NCBI GenBank assembly: GCA_000349905.1
Contig: KB722749.1
Span: 671,741 to 735,740, forward strand
DNA from: Volvariella volvacea V23
Taxonomy: Eukaryota; Basidiomycota; Agaricomycetes; Agaricales; Pluteaceae
DNA length: 64,000 nt
Direction of reading: 5' to 3'
Part shown: positions 39,002-52,692 of the stretch, one piece after another
Layout of the letters: every line of letters starts with the position of its first letter
Numbering within the stretch: the first letter of the stretch is position 1
Notes under the pieces: model-generated
Database searches by the model: none
The model's input: the letters and a program-made list of their open reading frames with translations, nothing else
What the model was told of the DNA's origin: nothing
Position numbers and translations under genes: made by a program

Positions 39002-39353
39002 TTAGACTGACATTCTGTCATCAAGCAATGAAGGCAAGAATGGTGATTCCTTGATTAGCACCAATCTTGGCTGCTCGTTAGATGCAACACAAGCCGCCAA
39101 AAGCTTTGGAGCGTCCCTACGAGGGTGAGTTATATCCACTGGCGAGGTGATAGTAAAGAGCATACTCTTTATGAGCTCGTATTACAGCCTCCGTACCATG
39201 CTCTGAGACCCACAAAACATCCACATATGTCCCAGATGCCGTCAAGCCAAACAGCTGGCCCAAGGCGTTTTGCAAAATTTTGCGAATAAGCAGCTCGTCA
39301 GTCGTCGCAGGGGTGACCGACAGACGAATATAGTGTTGATCGGTACGTATCAT
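39002..39353 (-). CDS. POP8: POP8-like RNase P/MRP protein subunit
   Basis: Exons 39353-39166 and 39116-39002 give 100 residues. The 49-nt intron runs GTATGC to CGTAG. The protein starts MIRTDQHYIRLSVTP, continues with a helix LIRKILQNALGQLFG and the strand-rich GTYVDVLWV, and ends VLIKESPFLPSLLDD. This is the ferredoxin-like fold of the Pop8/Rpp14-related subunits of RNase P and RNase MRP, which process pre-tRNA and pre-rRNA in the nucleus. Yeast Pop8 is somewhat longer (133 residues). Without splicing, the frame runs on into a spurious tail and the conserved C-terminus is lost. It is divergent from the DHHC gene, with 205 bases between the two starts. POP8 is the best family name, though small fungal Rpp14/Pop8 relatives are hard to tell apart by eye. 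Confidence 0.78.
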
Positions 39354-39558
39354 CAGCTTTGACGAGAGTTTACGCGCATATAGTCACCCTTTCGGTGCTC
39401 AGGTCGTTGATTCAAGCGATGGAGGTTTAGGACAAAGTAGCGAACGCAAGAGGAAGTTCCATAATTGATTACGTCATAAGCGTGATGCCGAGGGGTTGGC
39501 GCCTGCACCCAATTCACACCCAGGCCTGGTGTGAGCCATTCCACCTTCTTTCCCCTCC
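39354..39558. promoter_or_regulatory. Compact bidirectional promoter between POP8-like and DHHC genes
   Basis: Only 205 bases separate the two divergent start codons, so both promoters must lie here. I see no strong TATA box. A GCGCATATA 9-mer (39374-39382) sits about 20 bases upstream of the POP8-like start. Confidence 0.5.
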
Positions 39559-41681
39559 ATGACCATATCCCATCCCGCCACGCAAAAGACTTCTGGCTCA
39601 GGGAAACAGCATGTTTGCTGTGGCGTAACACAAGACTTGAAAGTGGTCGTCGCCGAAAAACGAAACTCAGACAAGCCCAAGCCATGGATAGCTCGCAAGT
39701 TTATGATTGTGGTGACTCTGGGAGTAATGGGTTATGCTGCCTATGTCTTCATTGGAAGACTGTGTCTGCAGATGCTTAGGAGAGATAGGGATGCGACTGG
39801 GAGTCGTGGAACTGGGGGTGAGTCGTCTTACATTTTGCAGTCCACCACTTCTGGCTCCTGTGCCATGTTGAACACCCCATCGGCGGCGTTTATTCTTCAC
39901 ATAGTTGTGTTGAGGCATGCCTCGCGGGGTATATAGGGCTGCTCCTCCATGCTATGACTGCGACACAAGGATTCACCTCCGCTTGCAGTTGCTCTGCTTT
40001 CTGTATTTTGTGTATTATACCTATGGATGATTGGAGCGTATATCAAGGTCGGTCGTCGCATCCCAGACCTGCTTTTGTGGTTGACTTGGTTGTTCCCATC
40101 AGATCGTAGTGACCTCTCCTGGTTATGCAGCGCATGTAAGTTTGGATTCCATCATTCATCTCAACCACGACTTCCCGGATCTGTGTCAACTTAAAGTTAT
40201 ACCACTGCGTATTGAAACGGATCACCTTTATTGTAGCATGTTCAGGAGTCAAATCCACCGTTTCCACCCGCTGACTTTAGGGTGCACCAATCCTCTGACA
40301 TCGTCGAAATGGATCCCCATGCAACAACGGGATTCGAACAACGGTTCTCAAGTTCTTCCAACACACACACTCAGAAGCCAATAGACGACATTGGTGGCGC
40401 GTCGTATGAGGATATGACTGCACGTTTCAGTGCCGAAGAAGCAGCAATTCCTCAGTTTGCGCCCACGGGGGATAGATCATCCCTTGAAGGCCAGTTTTCG
40501 CGATCACCAAAGATTAGTACAACTACAATGCCAACAGAACCTACAATGAACGCTTCGCCTCTAAATACTGCGCTAGGAAAGCTGAAGAAGCATTCAAAGG
40601 CCCAGAAACAGCGACCTTATATTGCTCGACGAGCGCCAACGTTCCCTAATTTGATGCCAGAAAACCGGTACTGCGTTGTGGATAAAATCATAAAACCGGC
40701 CAGAACCCACCATTGTCGGACATGTGGGACGGTAAGTGTTCTAGCACCCTTTAATGCCCGTTTTAAGACGTATGCACAGTGTATATTAAAATATGACCAC
40801 CATTGTCCTTGTATGTGCATTCCTCGTCATCAATCTCAGACACTTATTCGCCCTTGCACATAGGGATTGGACAATGCGTTGGCGCACGGAATCATAAGGC
40901 AAGCGCATATACCGTAGCCGTATGTTACGCAAGTTCTGATATGCCACAGTTCTTTGTAAACTTTCTCGAAGCAACAAGCGTTACCACTCTTTACACACTT
41001 TCAGTATTGCTTGGATTCACATTGCACGGACAAATAAACCTGAACGTGGACCTAGACCCGCAATTAATCGTGGGCATAGCTATGTACGTTTTGCATCATT
41101 ATTGGCTGACACGCACCTCAGTTATCGGTCATACATTAGTGCGGCATTATTCGCCTTATTCACCACTATGCTCCTACTTTCGCATATACGCCTAATATGG
41201 ATAAGTCAGTCTACTGTGGAGAGTGTGGGTATGCGGCATAGGAAAGAACAGGAAGAAAGGTCGTTGAGTCGAGCATACTCGTGGTGGGAGTGCAGGCAAG
41301 TGCCATTTTTATGCCATCACCTTGGATGAAGATCTCTTATTGACGTGATCGTCGGTCAGGGAGAAGAAACAGAAAGTCCGAGAGTGGAACCAGGAATGGG
41401 GTCACCCAGACACAGAGGGGAACCCTTGGTGGTTGGGCAGTGGCAGACAAGGATGGGAGGATGTTATGGGTAAAAACACATGGGGATGGTTTTGTAAGTA
41501 CAGCCGCGGGTTTAGCTGCACCTCTACCTTCTAGCCTCTCGCGATATCGCTAACTCATCTTCATCATTCAGTGCCCGTTGGACGTAGCTTAAATGATGGT
41601 CTGAGATACCCTGTCAACCCTCGGTTTGACGAGCAAGGGCGCTTGCGGAGACGTGAGGAATGGCCAGAGCATCTACGATAG
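39559..41681 (+). CDS. DHHC-type palmitoyltransferase (Pfa3-like)
   Basis: Ten exons (39559-39817, 39989-40047, 40103-40135, 40237-40731, 40780-40810, 40864-40898, 40950-41083, 41140-41295, 41360-41493, 41572-41681) close to 481 residues. The cysteine-rich domain reads YCVVDKIIKPARTHHCRTCG, then [20 protein letters not shown]. The catalytic DHHC is about residues 288-291; its Trp codon is split by an intron. Four membrane helices are visible: about 48-68, 87-105, 305-330 and 343-365. The loop before the DHHC region is a long Ser/Lys-rich insert (about 118-255). Such enzymes S-acylate cytosolic Cys of membrane proteins in the Golgi or vacuole. The C-terminal PVNPRFDEQGRLRRREEWP is typical of the fungal Pfa3 group as I know it. 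Two introns (40899-40949, 41296-41359) use GC donors. The first is also open in frame, so retention would insert 17 residues right after NHK. Confidence 0.92.
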
Positions 41682-42102
41682 ATATCATTAATTGCACTGC
41701 ATTTATCTTGGGGTTTGTTCGTAGGATACACATCACTCTCGTGGACCTTGCACCATCTACTTAATGCACTGGCTAAGAACCACAGAGAAAGGCACATCAT
41801 TCATCAGGTAGCCCAGTTTGACTAATCAAGGTTCTATGATTGGTTCTTTTGGCCAAGCCAGAGTTTATCATTATTCAGAATGGAGATGACATACCCGCCG
41901 GAACAAGAGTGGAAAACTTGACCTCAGAGCACCAGAAATGGGCAAGCAAATCGTCGGGCGGAGCATGCCCGCATCCCCAACGGACGCGGGTTGTCACACG
42001 AACCCGACGTTATATTCCGGTCCTTTGCTCCTTGAACCCAAACAACCACCATCACCATCCAAGTACAGAAACTTCCCTCTTATCGCGTATCGCACTTCTA
42101 CA
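41682..42102. other. Spacer between DHHC and ornithine aminotransferase genes
   Basis: 421 bases between two co-oriented genes. It should hold the DHHC 3' end and the aminotransferase promoter. No clear TATA box or other site stands out. Confidence 0.5.
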
Positions 42103-44694
<2,592 letters not shown>

Positions 44695-46386
44695 GCATCT
44701 CCGCGTTGGACAACTCCAAACCTATGGACTGTTTTAACGTCTATCTGTTCTGTGGTTTGATATTATTACTGTTTATATGGTTTGTCGTATCACCTCCACT
44801 TTCAACTCATTACCTCTACTGTTACCGTGATGTGCATATTAGTTGGTTTTGGATAGCAATGTACCATCACCGTACCGTATCCCACATTGTAGCAGTGTTC
44901 AACACACGTTTATCTGCACCCAGAGCTTTCCAACTCGGAAACTTCTGGAGGAGTGAAGTTCACCAGAAAAATCGTCAAATCTGGACATGCCAATGCCGGT
45001 TGGTGCCCCTGTGGAGTCAGGACCACGATAGAAGACACCTTGCTTGCCTATCATACTCTCATCTAGGACATATGACGTGTTGCACCTGACTTCGGCGGAT
45101 TGCTCCATTGAACGTATCGCCGTTCCCTTGGCCCAGGATATTGAACATCTCTTAGCTTCCAGTTGAGCATTCACTTTCACTCCACCACATTTCAATACAC
45201 CATAGGTGTATTTTTCCGCCGTAGCGGCCTTGAAACCCAGATACTCGTTGAAAGGGTCAAGGAGAAACTCCAGTTGTAAGCGCATATACCCATTTAGTTG
45301 CAAACATAAGACCTGGCGGGATTTCTCTGCTGGTCCGATCGCAAGCTATCGCATAAAGCAAGAACATACACGATTCATCTTATTCGGAAGAGTGCGGTTA
45401 TTCCAAGTTTATAGCACAGGATATCGAGATGGATATATGGAAAACTTGTAAGACACCTCGTAAGGTCAACTCCTAGGCAAACCAAAGGACTCAACCGAAA
45501 TTAAATGTCTAGTGGGTTTCGTTCTACCCCGTATTAGCAACTCCACTCTCAATGGCGGGTACCAGTTAGCAGGACCACGAAAGTCAAGAATGGAGTGAAT
45601 AATAGGGGTGAAGCTATCAAAGAGTACGAAAAAACGAGGTGTGCATTTTTTATAGGTGCATGTTGATTTAGGGCAGGTCAAGGTGTCTCCAGCGTCTGAT
45701 AAGATGGAATTAATCTCCTATCAATCTTGCAACGGCAATTTCAATTTTAGACGGAACAGAAAATGTACATAGATTTTCCGTCGTGTGATATGAAGAGAGA
45801 AGAAAAGTCGACGTGGCACGAACGTGTGTATCGCGAGCAGTACAAAATATTTGCGGCGGCGTGAAAAAACGTAATTTGGCCAGAAAATCACGTTCATCTT
45901 GCGCTGACCACCCTGGCCGTCAAGGGTCAGCCTCGGAAATTCCACATTTTCTTGCGAACAGGACTCTCAACTCTTGGATTCCTCCAGGCTTAGGCCCAAA
46001 GGCCGACACATATCGGGCCGTAGGGGAGTACATGTAATACCTGCTTATCGTGAGCGCCAGAAAAACAATGGAGGTGCTTTGTATGCATATATTTGTGCAA
46101 TGTATTGCTCGCCTTTTGAGGACCGTTTTGCTGTCACACCCCGCTGTCGGGACCCTTTGTTAGGTGTCTGGTATCTGTTCAGGGACAATCTGGCTTCCGT
46201 TGTCTGAAATCGCACGAGATACCTCTTTCTCTTCAACACCATCCTCGTTTTCAACAACGAGGGTAGTTCCTTCTTCACTCCTTACTTCACTCTCCAAGCT
46301 CCGGCAATTAGTCGCGGTCAAGTTGAGGCTTGCTTCACGATTTCGCCTCGTACAGTTTTGTCTTGTCGTCCGACCAGAATTGAACG
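44695..46386. other. Intergenic between ornithine aminotransferase and CHO2
   Basis: About 1.7 kb. It should carry the CHO2 promoter at its right end; I find no clear TATA box and no exact copy of the yeast inositol/choline element. One minus-strand frame in the left part is listed separately as a weak gene candidate. Confidence 0.5.
44899..45303 (-). CDS. Unrecognised 134-codon open frame, possible small gene
   Basis: This uninterrupted minus-strand frame starts at ATG or slightly upstream and ends with TGA. The translation has mixed composition rather than the low complexity of shadow frames (for example KCGGVKVNAQLEAKRCSISW, GVFYRGPDSTGAPTGIGMS). A TATA-like element (CTATAAAAAA on the minus strand, about 45655) lies some 340 bases upstream, leaving room for a leader or first exon. 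I know no family it fits, and there is no signal peptide or membrane helix. It converges on the ornithine aminotransferase gene. It could equally be chance. Confidence 0.3.
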   Translation of the reverse strand: MQLNGYMRLQLEFLLDPFNEYLGFKAATAEKYTYGVLKCGGVKVNAQLEAKRCSISWAKGTAIRSMEQSAEVRCNTSYVLDESMIGKQGVFYRGPDSTGAPTGIGMSRFDDFSGELHSSRSFRVGKLWVQINVC

Positions 46387-49300
46387 ATGGCAATGAGCGA
46401 ATCACCACCCCCACCACAAAATGGGTTACGACAACGCTTGACGACTACTTTGGCAGTAAATGACGTGGCTGAAGATGTGACACGCACACCAGACGCTCTC
46501 ACTGATGACACGCGTGTGGAGTTTTCAAAACCCAAACGAGAAGAAATTGTCTGGGGAAAGACTCCTTCTGGCGAAGGTGCTTGTTTTTCCCTCTTTCTCA
46601 ATTCGTGATGTCACCTGCATACTGTATCGCTTATTTGGACCATCTCTTTCCCTTTTGCGTCGGTGAAATGTTACCACGAAATGATTAGTTTTTCGGGTCC
46701 CGACGACACATGATGTACTCACGACACTGTTCCATCCTGGACACCCTAAGAGTCATCTGGACCTGCTGAATCTAGGATTACTGGGGCTGCAACTAGTCCT
46801 GTTTGCAATTTTACCACGTCGTGTCTGCCAAGTCTTCTTTTTGCTGTACTTTGCATTTTGGCGTGCTGCGTATGACGCGGGCTTGGGCTGGGTACTGACG
46901 AAGCAGAGTAAGAAGAAATGGATTGTGAGAGAAGTACAAAGGTTGGGCTGGCTGGATGAAAAGCGTCGTCCCAAAGTCAGACACTGGATTCGGGAACAAT
47001 TGCAAGGGAAGATGGGGAAGGATTATTCGTTTGACGTGAGTCCTATTGGTCCCTCATGAGGTTCACGTCTTATCTTGACGAAACTCTGAACCCTTTCTTG
47101 TCTTCGATGACTTACACGCCCTTTTGATAGGACCTACCTCTCGAGTATAATACATGGCTTTTGTTTCGTCAGGCCGTGGATGTGATCTTGGTCAAGTAAG
47201 TAACTCGTGTTTCCCGTTTCGGCAAGGGCATGTGCACTGATGTTGCGTTGATGGTGTTTCCCAGTGACTTCCTGTCGTATTGCATGTTTGCTTTCTCATG
47301 TTTCCGGGTACCAGAAGGGTTGTCCGTGCTTGTACACGTAATGAGGTGGGTTTACGCCCTTTCATTTCTTTCACCTTGAACATGTCATCGAAATTACATT
47401 CATTTCCGTAGGTGGCTTGGAGGCATCGCCCTTATTATATTCAATCTGTGGGTGAAAACCGAAGCCCATAACGTTGTAAAGGACTACGGCTGGTATTGGG
47501 GTGACGTTTTCTTCCAGCGTGGCGCGTTGGTTTTCGATGGTGTTTTTGAATTGGCGCCCCACCCGATGTACTCTGTGGGTATGTGCGCTTTCCTTTTTTG
47601 GTGCTACCTGCCTCGTGTCAACAACTCACGGTGAATATGTTCTGATAGGCTACGCTGGATATTACGGCCTGTCATTAATCTCGGGAAGTTACGCAGTACT
47701 CTTTGTGAGCTTGGCCGCACATGCGGCACAATTTGCTTTCCTTGTGTTGTTCGAGAATCCTCGTGAGTCTAACCGATTCCCGAATTCCAATTTGTATTGA
47801 ATTCCTCTATTTTTCAATTTCATAGATATTGAACGAATGTACGGGAAGCCTAAGGCGATAGCGAAGCGAACACCTTTGTTCCCTGCAGGCTCCAAACTCG
47901 CCAGGGCCTCTGCACTCCCATCGGGAAGTAGCTCCAGCAATAACAGTTTAGGTACTCCTGTGTCCGATGTGGTTGCTCCAGTACCTGCACATGTTCCCGT
48001 CGATCTACTCTCAACACCGCCGGCCACTGAAGGCGAGACTGCTACCACTGAATCAGAAATCGAAACAGAAACCGAGACAGAGGGTCAAATGACACCCCCT
48101 GCACGGCCCTCGTCGAAAGCTAGGATAATCCCTGGGGTTAACTCTGGGAAGAAGCCTACTCATCAGGTTAGACCGTCTGATGCCAGCTCAATTTCAATTG
48201 AAAGCACGACCAGCGATCGCGCGTCCTCAGTCAATGGGCGTTTCGGACCGCAAAGGAGGTCTTTATCCCAACACGACTTGCTCAACAGGTACTTTAGGCG
48301 AGATATAGTTATCATCAAGAACTTTGATATCTTGCGGTGCGTTTGAGATAGTCTTTAGTTGCGAAGCTTATTCGTGCTGACGTCTTAATTATCTACAGTG
48401 CCAACGATGCTATGCTCGCATTGATAATCACTTATTCAATAGCTATCTCGTTCCTGCCTCATTTGTCTGATGAAGCCATGTTGGGACTTCACTTCGTTCA
48501 TGCCTTGGCCTGGTGTATTATCCATTACGTGGGCTTGGGCCTGCTTCTCCGTGCTCAGAGTCAGAGCAAATACCTTGTTGGCCATTTCATCCAAAACTAT
48601 CACTATCCACACAACGATGGAGGCAAGGGAGCAGTTATCGATGCATTCAACAACTGGAAGGTCATCTACAATTTAAGTTTGTGCATGACTTACGGTAAGG
48701 ACTATGCCATTGTTGGTATAGCGTCAATCTTAATGATGCATCCTCTCTTATGGCAGTCTCGTGCACTGGTGTTGCCTGGAAGACGTACAGCATTCCCAAC
48801 GATTGGACAGTAGGCAATGAGCTTCTGCGCCATACTTTGGGCGCGGTGAGTAACTTTCCGGCTTGTTGAAACCTTATTTGAATATAGCTAACCTTCTTTA
48901 CAGCTTCTCGTTCTTTTGCACGTTTGGGCAACGAAGGAGTCCTTCGAGGTTCTCGGTGTTTTCGGTAATTAACTCTGCACTTTTGATCTCGTTTGCTCTA
49001 GCTCACTCTCAACCTTCGTCGTTTCGTCCCCTTCTTGCCGTGAACTATATCGCTTTCGTCATTAGGATGGTTCTTCGGCGATTTCTTCATGGAGGAGTTC
49101 CCGGCACACCTAGAGTACACGGGTATCTATCGGTATGTTCATGTTCAGCCACACTTAGGGTTATCTACTTCCAGGATAACGCTCTGTGCATCCGCGATTT
49201 GATGCTAATGCACTTGCTTCCAGCTACCTCAATAACCCCGAAGCCATGGGTGGCGCTGCATGGTTTGGTCTATCACTAATCAGTGGTAGCAAACTAGTGT

Positions 49301-51193
49301 TGTCCCTTGCCGTCGTCAGACACTTGGCGAACTGGTGGTTCCTCAGCAGCGTTGAACAGTAAGCTTTGCCCTCCCTCATCGCACCTCAGATTTTTTGACC
49401 ACTTCCCCCTTTGTCCGTACCACTGCGCTTTCTAAGCCCGCACATGCGCAAACTTTATGGTGATTCCTTACGTAAGGATGCGGGCTTCGTCAAGGTCATC
49501 AAAAGTGTGGCAAGCAAGAACGCGAAGATTCTCGAACACAAAGCCGGCAAACATGCTCCCGAACTCAAGAGAGTTGCAAAAGAAGTCAAGGGAACTCTCG
49601 ATAAGGTGTATGAAGAAACCGCTGACATTCTTGAAGAGTTTTTAGCAAGATGTAGGTCGCATTTGATTTTTCTGTTCGACCGCTGTAATCGCTGGTTACC
49701 CGCCAAGTTCGCCGTGTTCTCGCTTATGACCCTTTTGATTTGTTTGCTGCGTTTGCCCCATATGTATCTTTGTGGGCGTCCTTGATCGAGGACCGTGCAT
49801 CTTCTGATTTTTTTGGGCGCAACTTCCTGATCTCGACCAAGCACACTGGAGCGAGTTTGCGTGGATAATATTCACCCCGCTCCCACCCTGTTTTTGCTCA
49901 ACTGGATTTATGGGCAAATCTCTCCGCTGATGTGACCTCTCCCTTTCTTTCCCTTTTCTCATTCCCCGCTCTCTTCTGACACTGGTTTTACTTACCCATC
50001 CTCTATAACCCACAGCCGCTCCGAGGATCTCTGAAGTTATGGAGGATACCAAAATCTTGCTTCGTCAATCACGGGAGAAGTTGGTTATAACGTAGGTCGC
50101 CTACTTCATTTGATGTGCCACTATTGTTTGAATGAACAAAGAACGGAATGTTAACTGTATTTCTTTTCTTGCACGCAGACGCGTTTCCAACGATCTGTCT
50201 TCAGTTGACACATCTAAATACAAGGTCTCCGTTGTTCCCAGCTTCCCCGATGGATCTCTTCGATTCCATTTGGGCGAGCCCATTACAGTGAAGTGGCAAG
50301 CTCCCCTCAAGCATTCCCGTCAAGACTGGATTGGCCTCTACAGAGTACGTCCGATAATGCTTGAATGGCATTGTATGACGTTGGGGAAGAGGTCATCTAA
50401 CGGTATTGCTGTTCTTAGGTCGGTGCAAATAAATCCAACTTAGTGACACAAATATCCTCCTTGGGCATGTGGCTGCCTGTGCATGACGAGGAGTGGGACG
50501 GAGATGTACCAGTTAACCCTGATAGACCACCGTCACCCCATCTGGATTCGGAGGCTGGTACGGTGACATTTACGGGAAATAATTTGCCTTGGATGGTTGG
50601 AAAGTACGAGGTATGTGGCGTTTATCGACATCCTCTTGAACGCTTATTAATGATTCTTTCCCCGTGTTCGTATTCGCCACCGTGCAGGTTCGATACCATC
50701 ATGATGGAAAATACAATGTCATGAGCCTGGACGGTCCGATTGAAGTGTTTGGTCAGTGCATCATCACATTCCGCATTGCGTAGGGTGACAGCTGAGATTT
50801 AACTATGAATCTGCTTCGCGTGCAGTTGACCAACCCTCGGAACTTGACTTTGATTCGGTCCGCAAAACGTTAATGCGCATCGTTCCTCTTTGCCTCGACT
50901 CCGACCCTTCCCTTATCCCCCTTTCTTGCCAAGTGGAGAACAGAGACGCTAGCTCCGCACCTATTCCTGAAGACATGGATGAACATCACGCTGATGATTT
51001 TACTTTCTGGTCCGAACGCCAGGCTCGACGCATTTCGACTGCAATCAAGCAAGTGTTCGACGTGGAATATGCACCAGAGGTCGTGGTAGCCGACGCCAAC
51101 TTGACTCTATTGGCGAACCGGATCCTCACCTCCAAGCGCTTATTGGCACCCACCGTTGGTGTACGGCAACGGCTTCATGATGACGAAGAGTGA
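46387..51193 (+). CDS. CHO2: Phosphatidylethanolamine N-methyltransferase CHO2
   Basis: Eighteen exons (46387-46576, 46689-47035, 47131-47195, 47265-47345, 47412-47578, 47649-47762, 47826-48336, 48399-48694, 48757-48845, 48904-48964, 49066-49132, 49224-49358, 49437-49651, 50016-50091, 50179-50344, 50419-50610, 50688-50751, 50826-51193) close to 1067 residues. Cho2 does the first S-adenosylmethionine-dependent methylation of phosphatidylethanolamine in the ER, on the way to phosphatidylcholine. Family blocks are [53 protein letters not shown] (first transferase domain, about 270-320), a Ser/Glu-rich linker (about 330-470), then LKNFDLLR-like [21 protein letters not shown] and [18 protein letters not shown] (second domain, about 660-700). 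A beta-rich C-terminal part follows ([20 protein letters not shown]). The protein is longer than yeast Cho2 (869 residues), mainly in the linker and C-terminus. Intron 13 is 364 nt; most others are 50-110 nt. Confidence 0.95.
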
Positions 51194-52692
51194 CGATAGT
51201 AATGATGGTGACTACGGTGCTACATGACTACACCGCTTTTGTTGAATCTTATTCCTTTCCCTTCTTCCTAATATTCATTCGATACCTTTGTGGGTTAGAC
51301 TGTTCGTGTAGCTCTGTGCTTGTCTCGATCATGCACGCACAATACATCAAAAATACCCCACCTCATGCTTTGGCTTGTGGAGAACAAACGCAGGACTGAT
51401 CGTGGTGGATCACCCAGCGAAGACCGGACGATCTATCCAGATTAACTGCCAATACTACAGTTTGACATCGCAGCGGTTTTGCATCTTATCAATTGGCTTC
51501 AAGCCCAAACCCCGACCACGCCGGACATGGCAGGAATAGGCGCAGCGAGCAGGCCTGACAAGGATTGAATTCGAATTCAAGGGTTGTGCTCTCATGCTGT
51601 ATCCATGTCTGACCGACCTACAATTCAGTAATGTGATTACCTTACGGCCATACCTCCTACAGCCTTTTCTGCGACGCCACCGACCCGGTCGCATCATGCG
51701 TGCGAATGGGAATGCGTTCCGAAAGCGACTTCGACAGGAAGAATCCTATCGTCTAGTTGTCCCTTGAAGGGTCAATCATGCTGTGCGTACTGCAGTTAGC
51801 AAGGCAAAATATTCCCCGTCTCCTATTCACTTTCTTTTCTCACTCTCAATTTCCGTTCCTGATGCAACGCGGTTGATGCGTTTAACTCAGGGTTAGGGAA
51901 GAAAAGAGCTCAGAATATACAACAGCGCACAACTCGGCGCTGCTCTCAGGTCTAAATGGGGCCATAGAAATGCAGCTGCTTCAAAGAACCTGTGCTAAGG
52001 GTATAGAGATATGAATGAACGCATGAAAGGGAAATACTCGTATACTTTGCTTTTGTACATCCAGGTCCGGAGTGGGTGTGAGTTCACGTCAGCCTGGTAA
52101 TAGTCAGAATGACACCTATTCATACAAATTATTCAGAGCTTTGGGATTTGACAGCCACCGCCAAAGGCAAGATGACCCCACTCAAGTTAATGACCGCTCT
52201 CGGAGGTTCTCTACTAACGACAGCAGTCGCACGATGGACTCGGTGCTGACATCAACGAGGGCGGTTGACTGATCGTAGACTCACGGGGTTATCACAGCCC
52301 ACGAAGGTAGTGATGTTTTGTTTATCATGAACAATATCTCCTTAGGTGTTCATAACCATTCGACTGTTTTTCCTTCTCCTTTCCGTCCCCGGGGCGAAGA
52401 TCCATTCAAGTCGTCTCGGATACTTTGAGGCAGTACCCCCGATCATTAAGCAAGACTTGGACAACGGAGAAGCGCGGATGGCACAGAAACGCAATGGATT
52501 TCACCGAATTAGAACAACCAAGAATTCCGTACTTGATTGACATTCGCAGCGTCATGGACATCGGAGTGGGCAGTCCTTGCCCCAAAAGAAACTGTACGGC
52601 AAAGATAGGAGTGTATTTATGAATTGACAACGCTATGAATAGTCGTGAGTGTACAAGTGTAGCAAAGACAAATTTAAAGCTAACTCATCGCG
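51194..52692. other. Intergenic between convergent CHO2 and ALKBH6, nothing recognised
   Basis: About 1.5 kb serving as 3' flank of both genes. Two plus-strand frames (52072-52272 and 52346-52622) have ordinary amino-acid mixes, but I find no start, domain or splice chain that makes them a gene. Confidence 0.45.

Noticed and set aside
38462..39024. Minus-strand frames of 107 and 146 codons downstream of the POP8-like gene
   Set aside because: The upper part is an out-of-frame shadow of the POP8 last exon. The lower part reads smoothly but matches nothing and has no splice support.
40281..40345. Acceptor at 40280 for DHHC exon 4
   Set aside because: It leads to an in-frame TGA. The acceptor ending at 40236 keeps phase and adds a sensible HVQESNPPFPP stretch.
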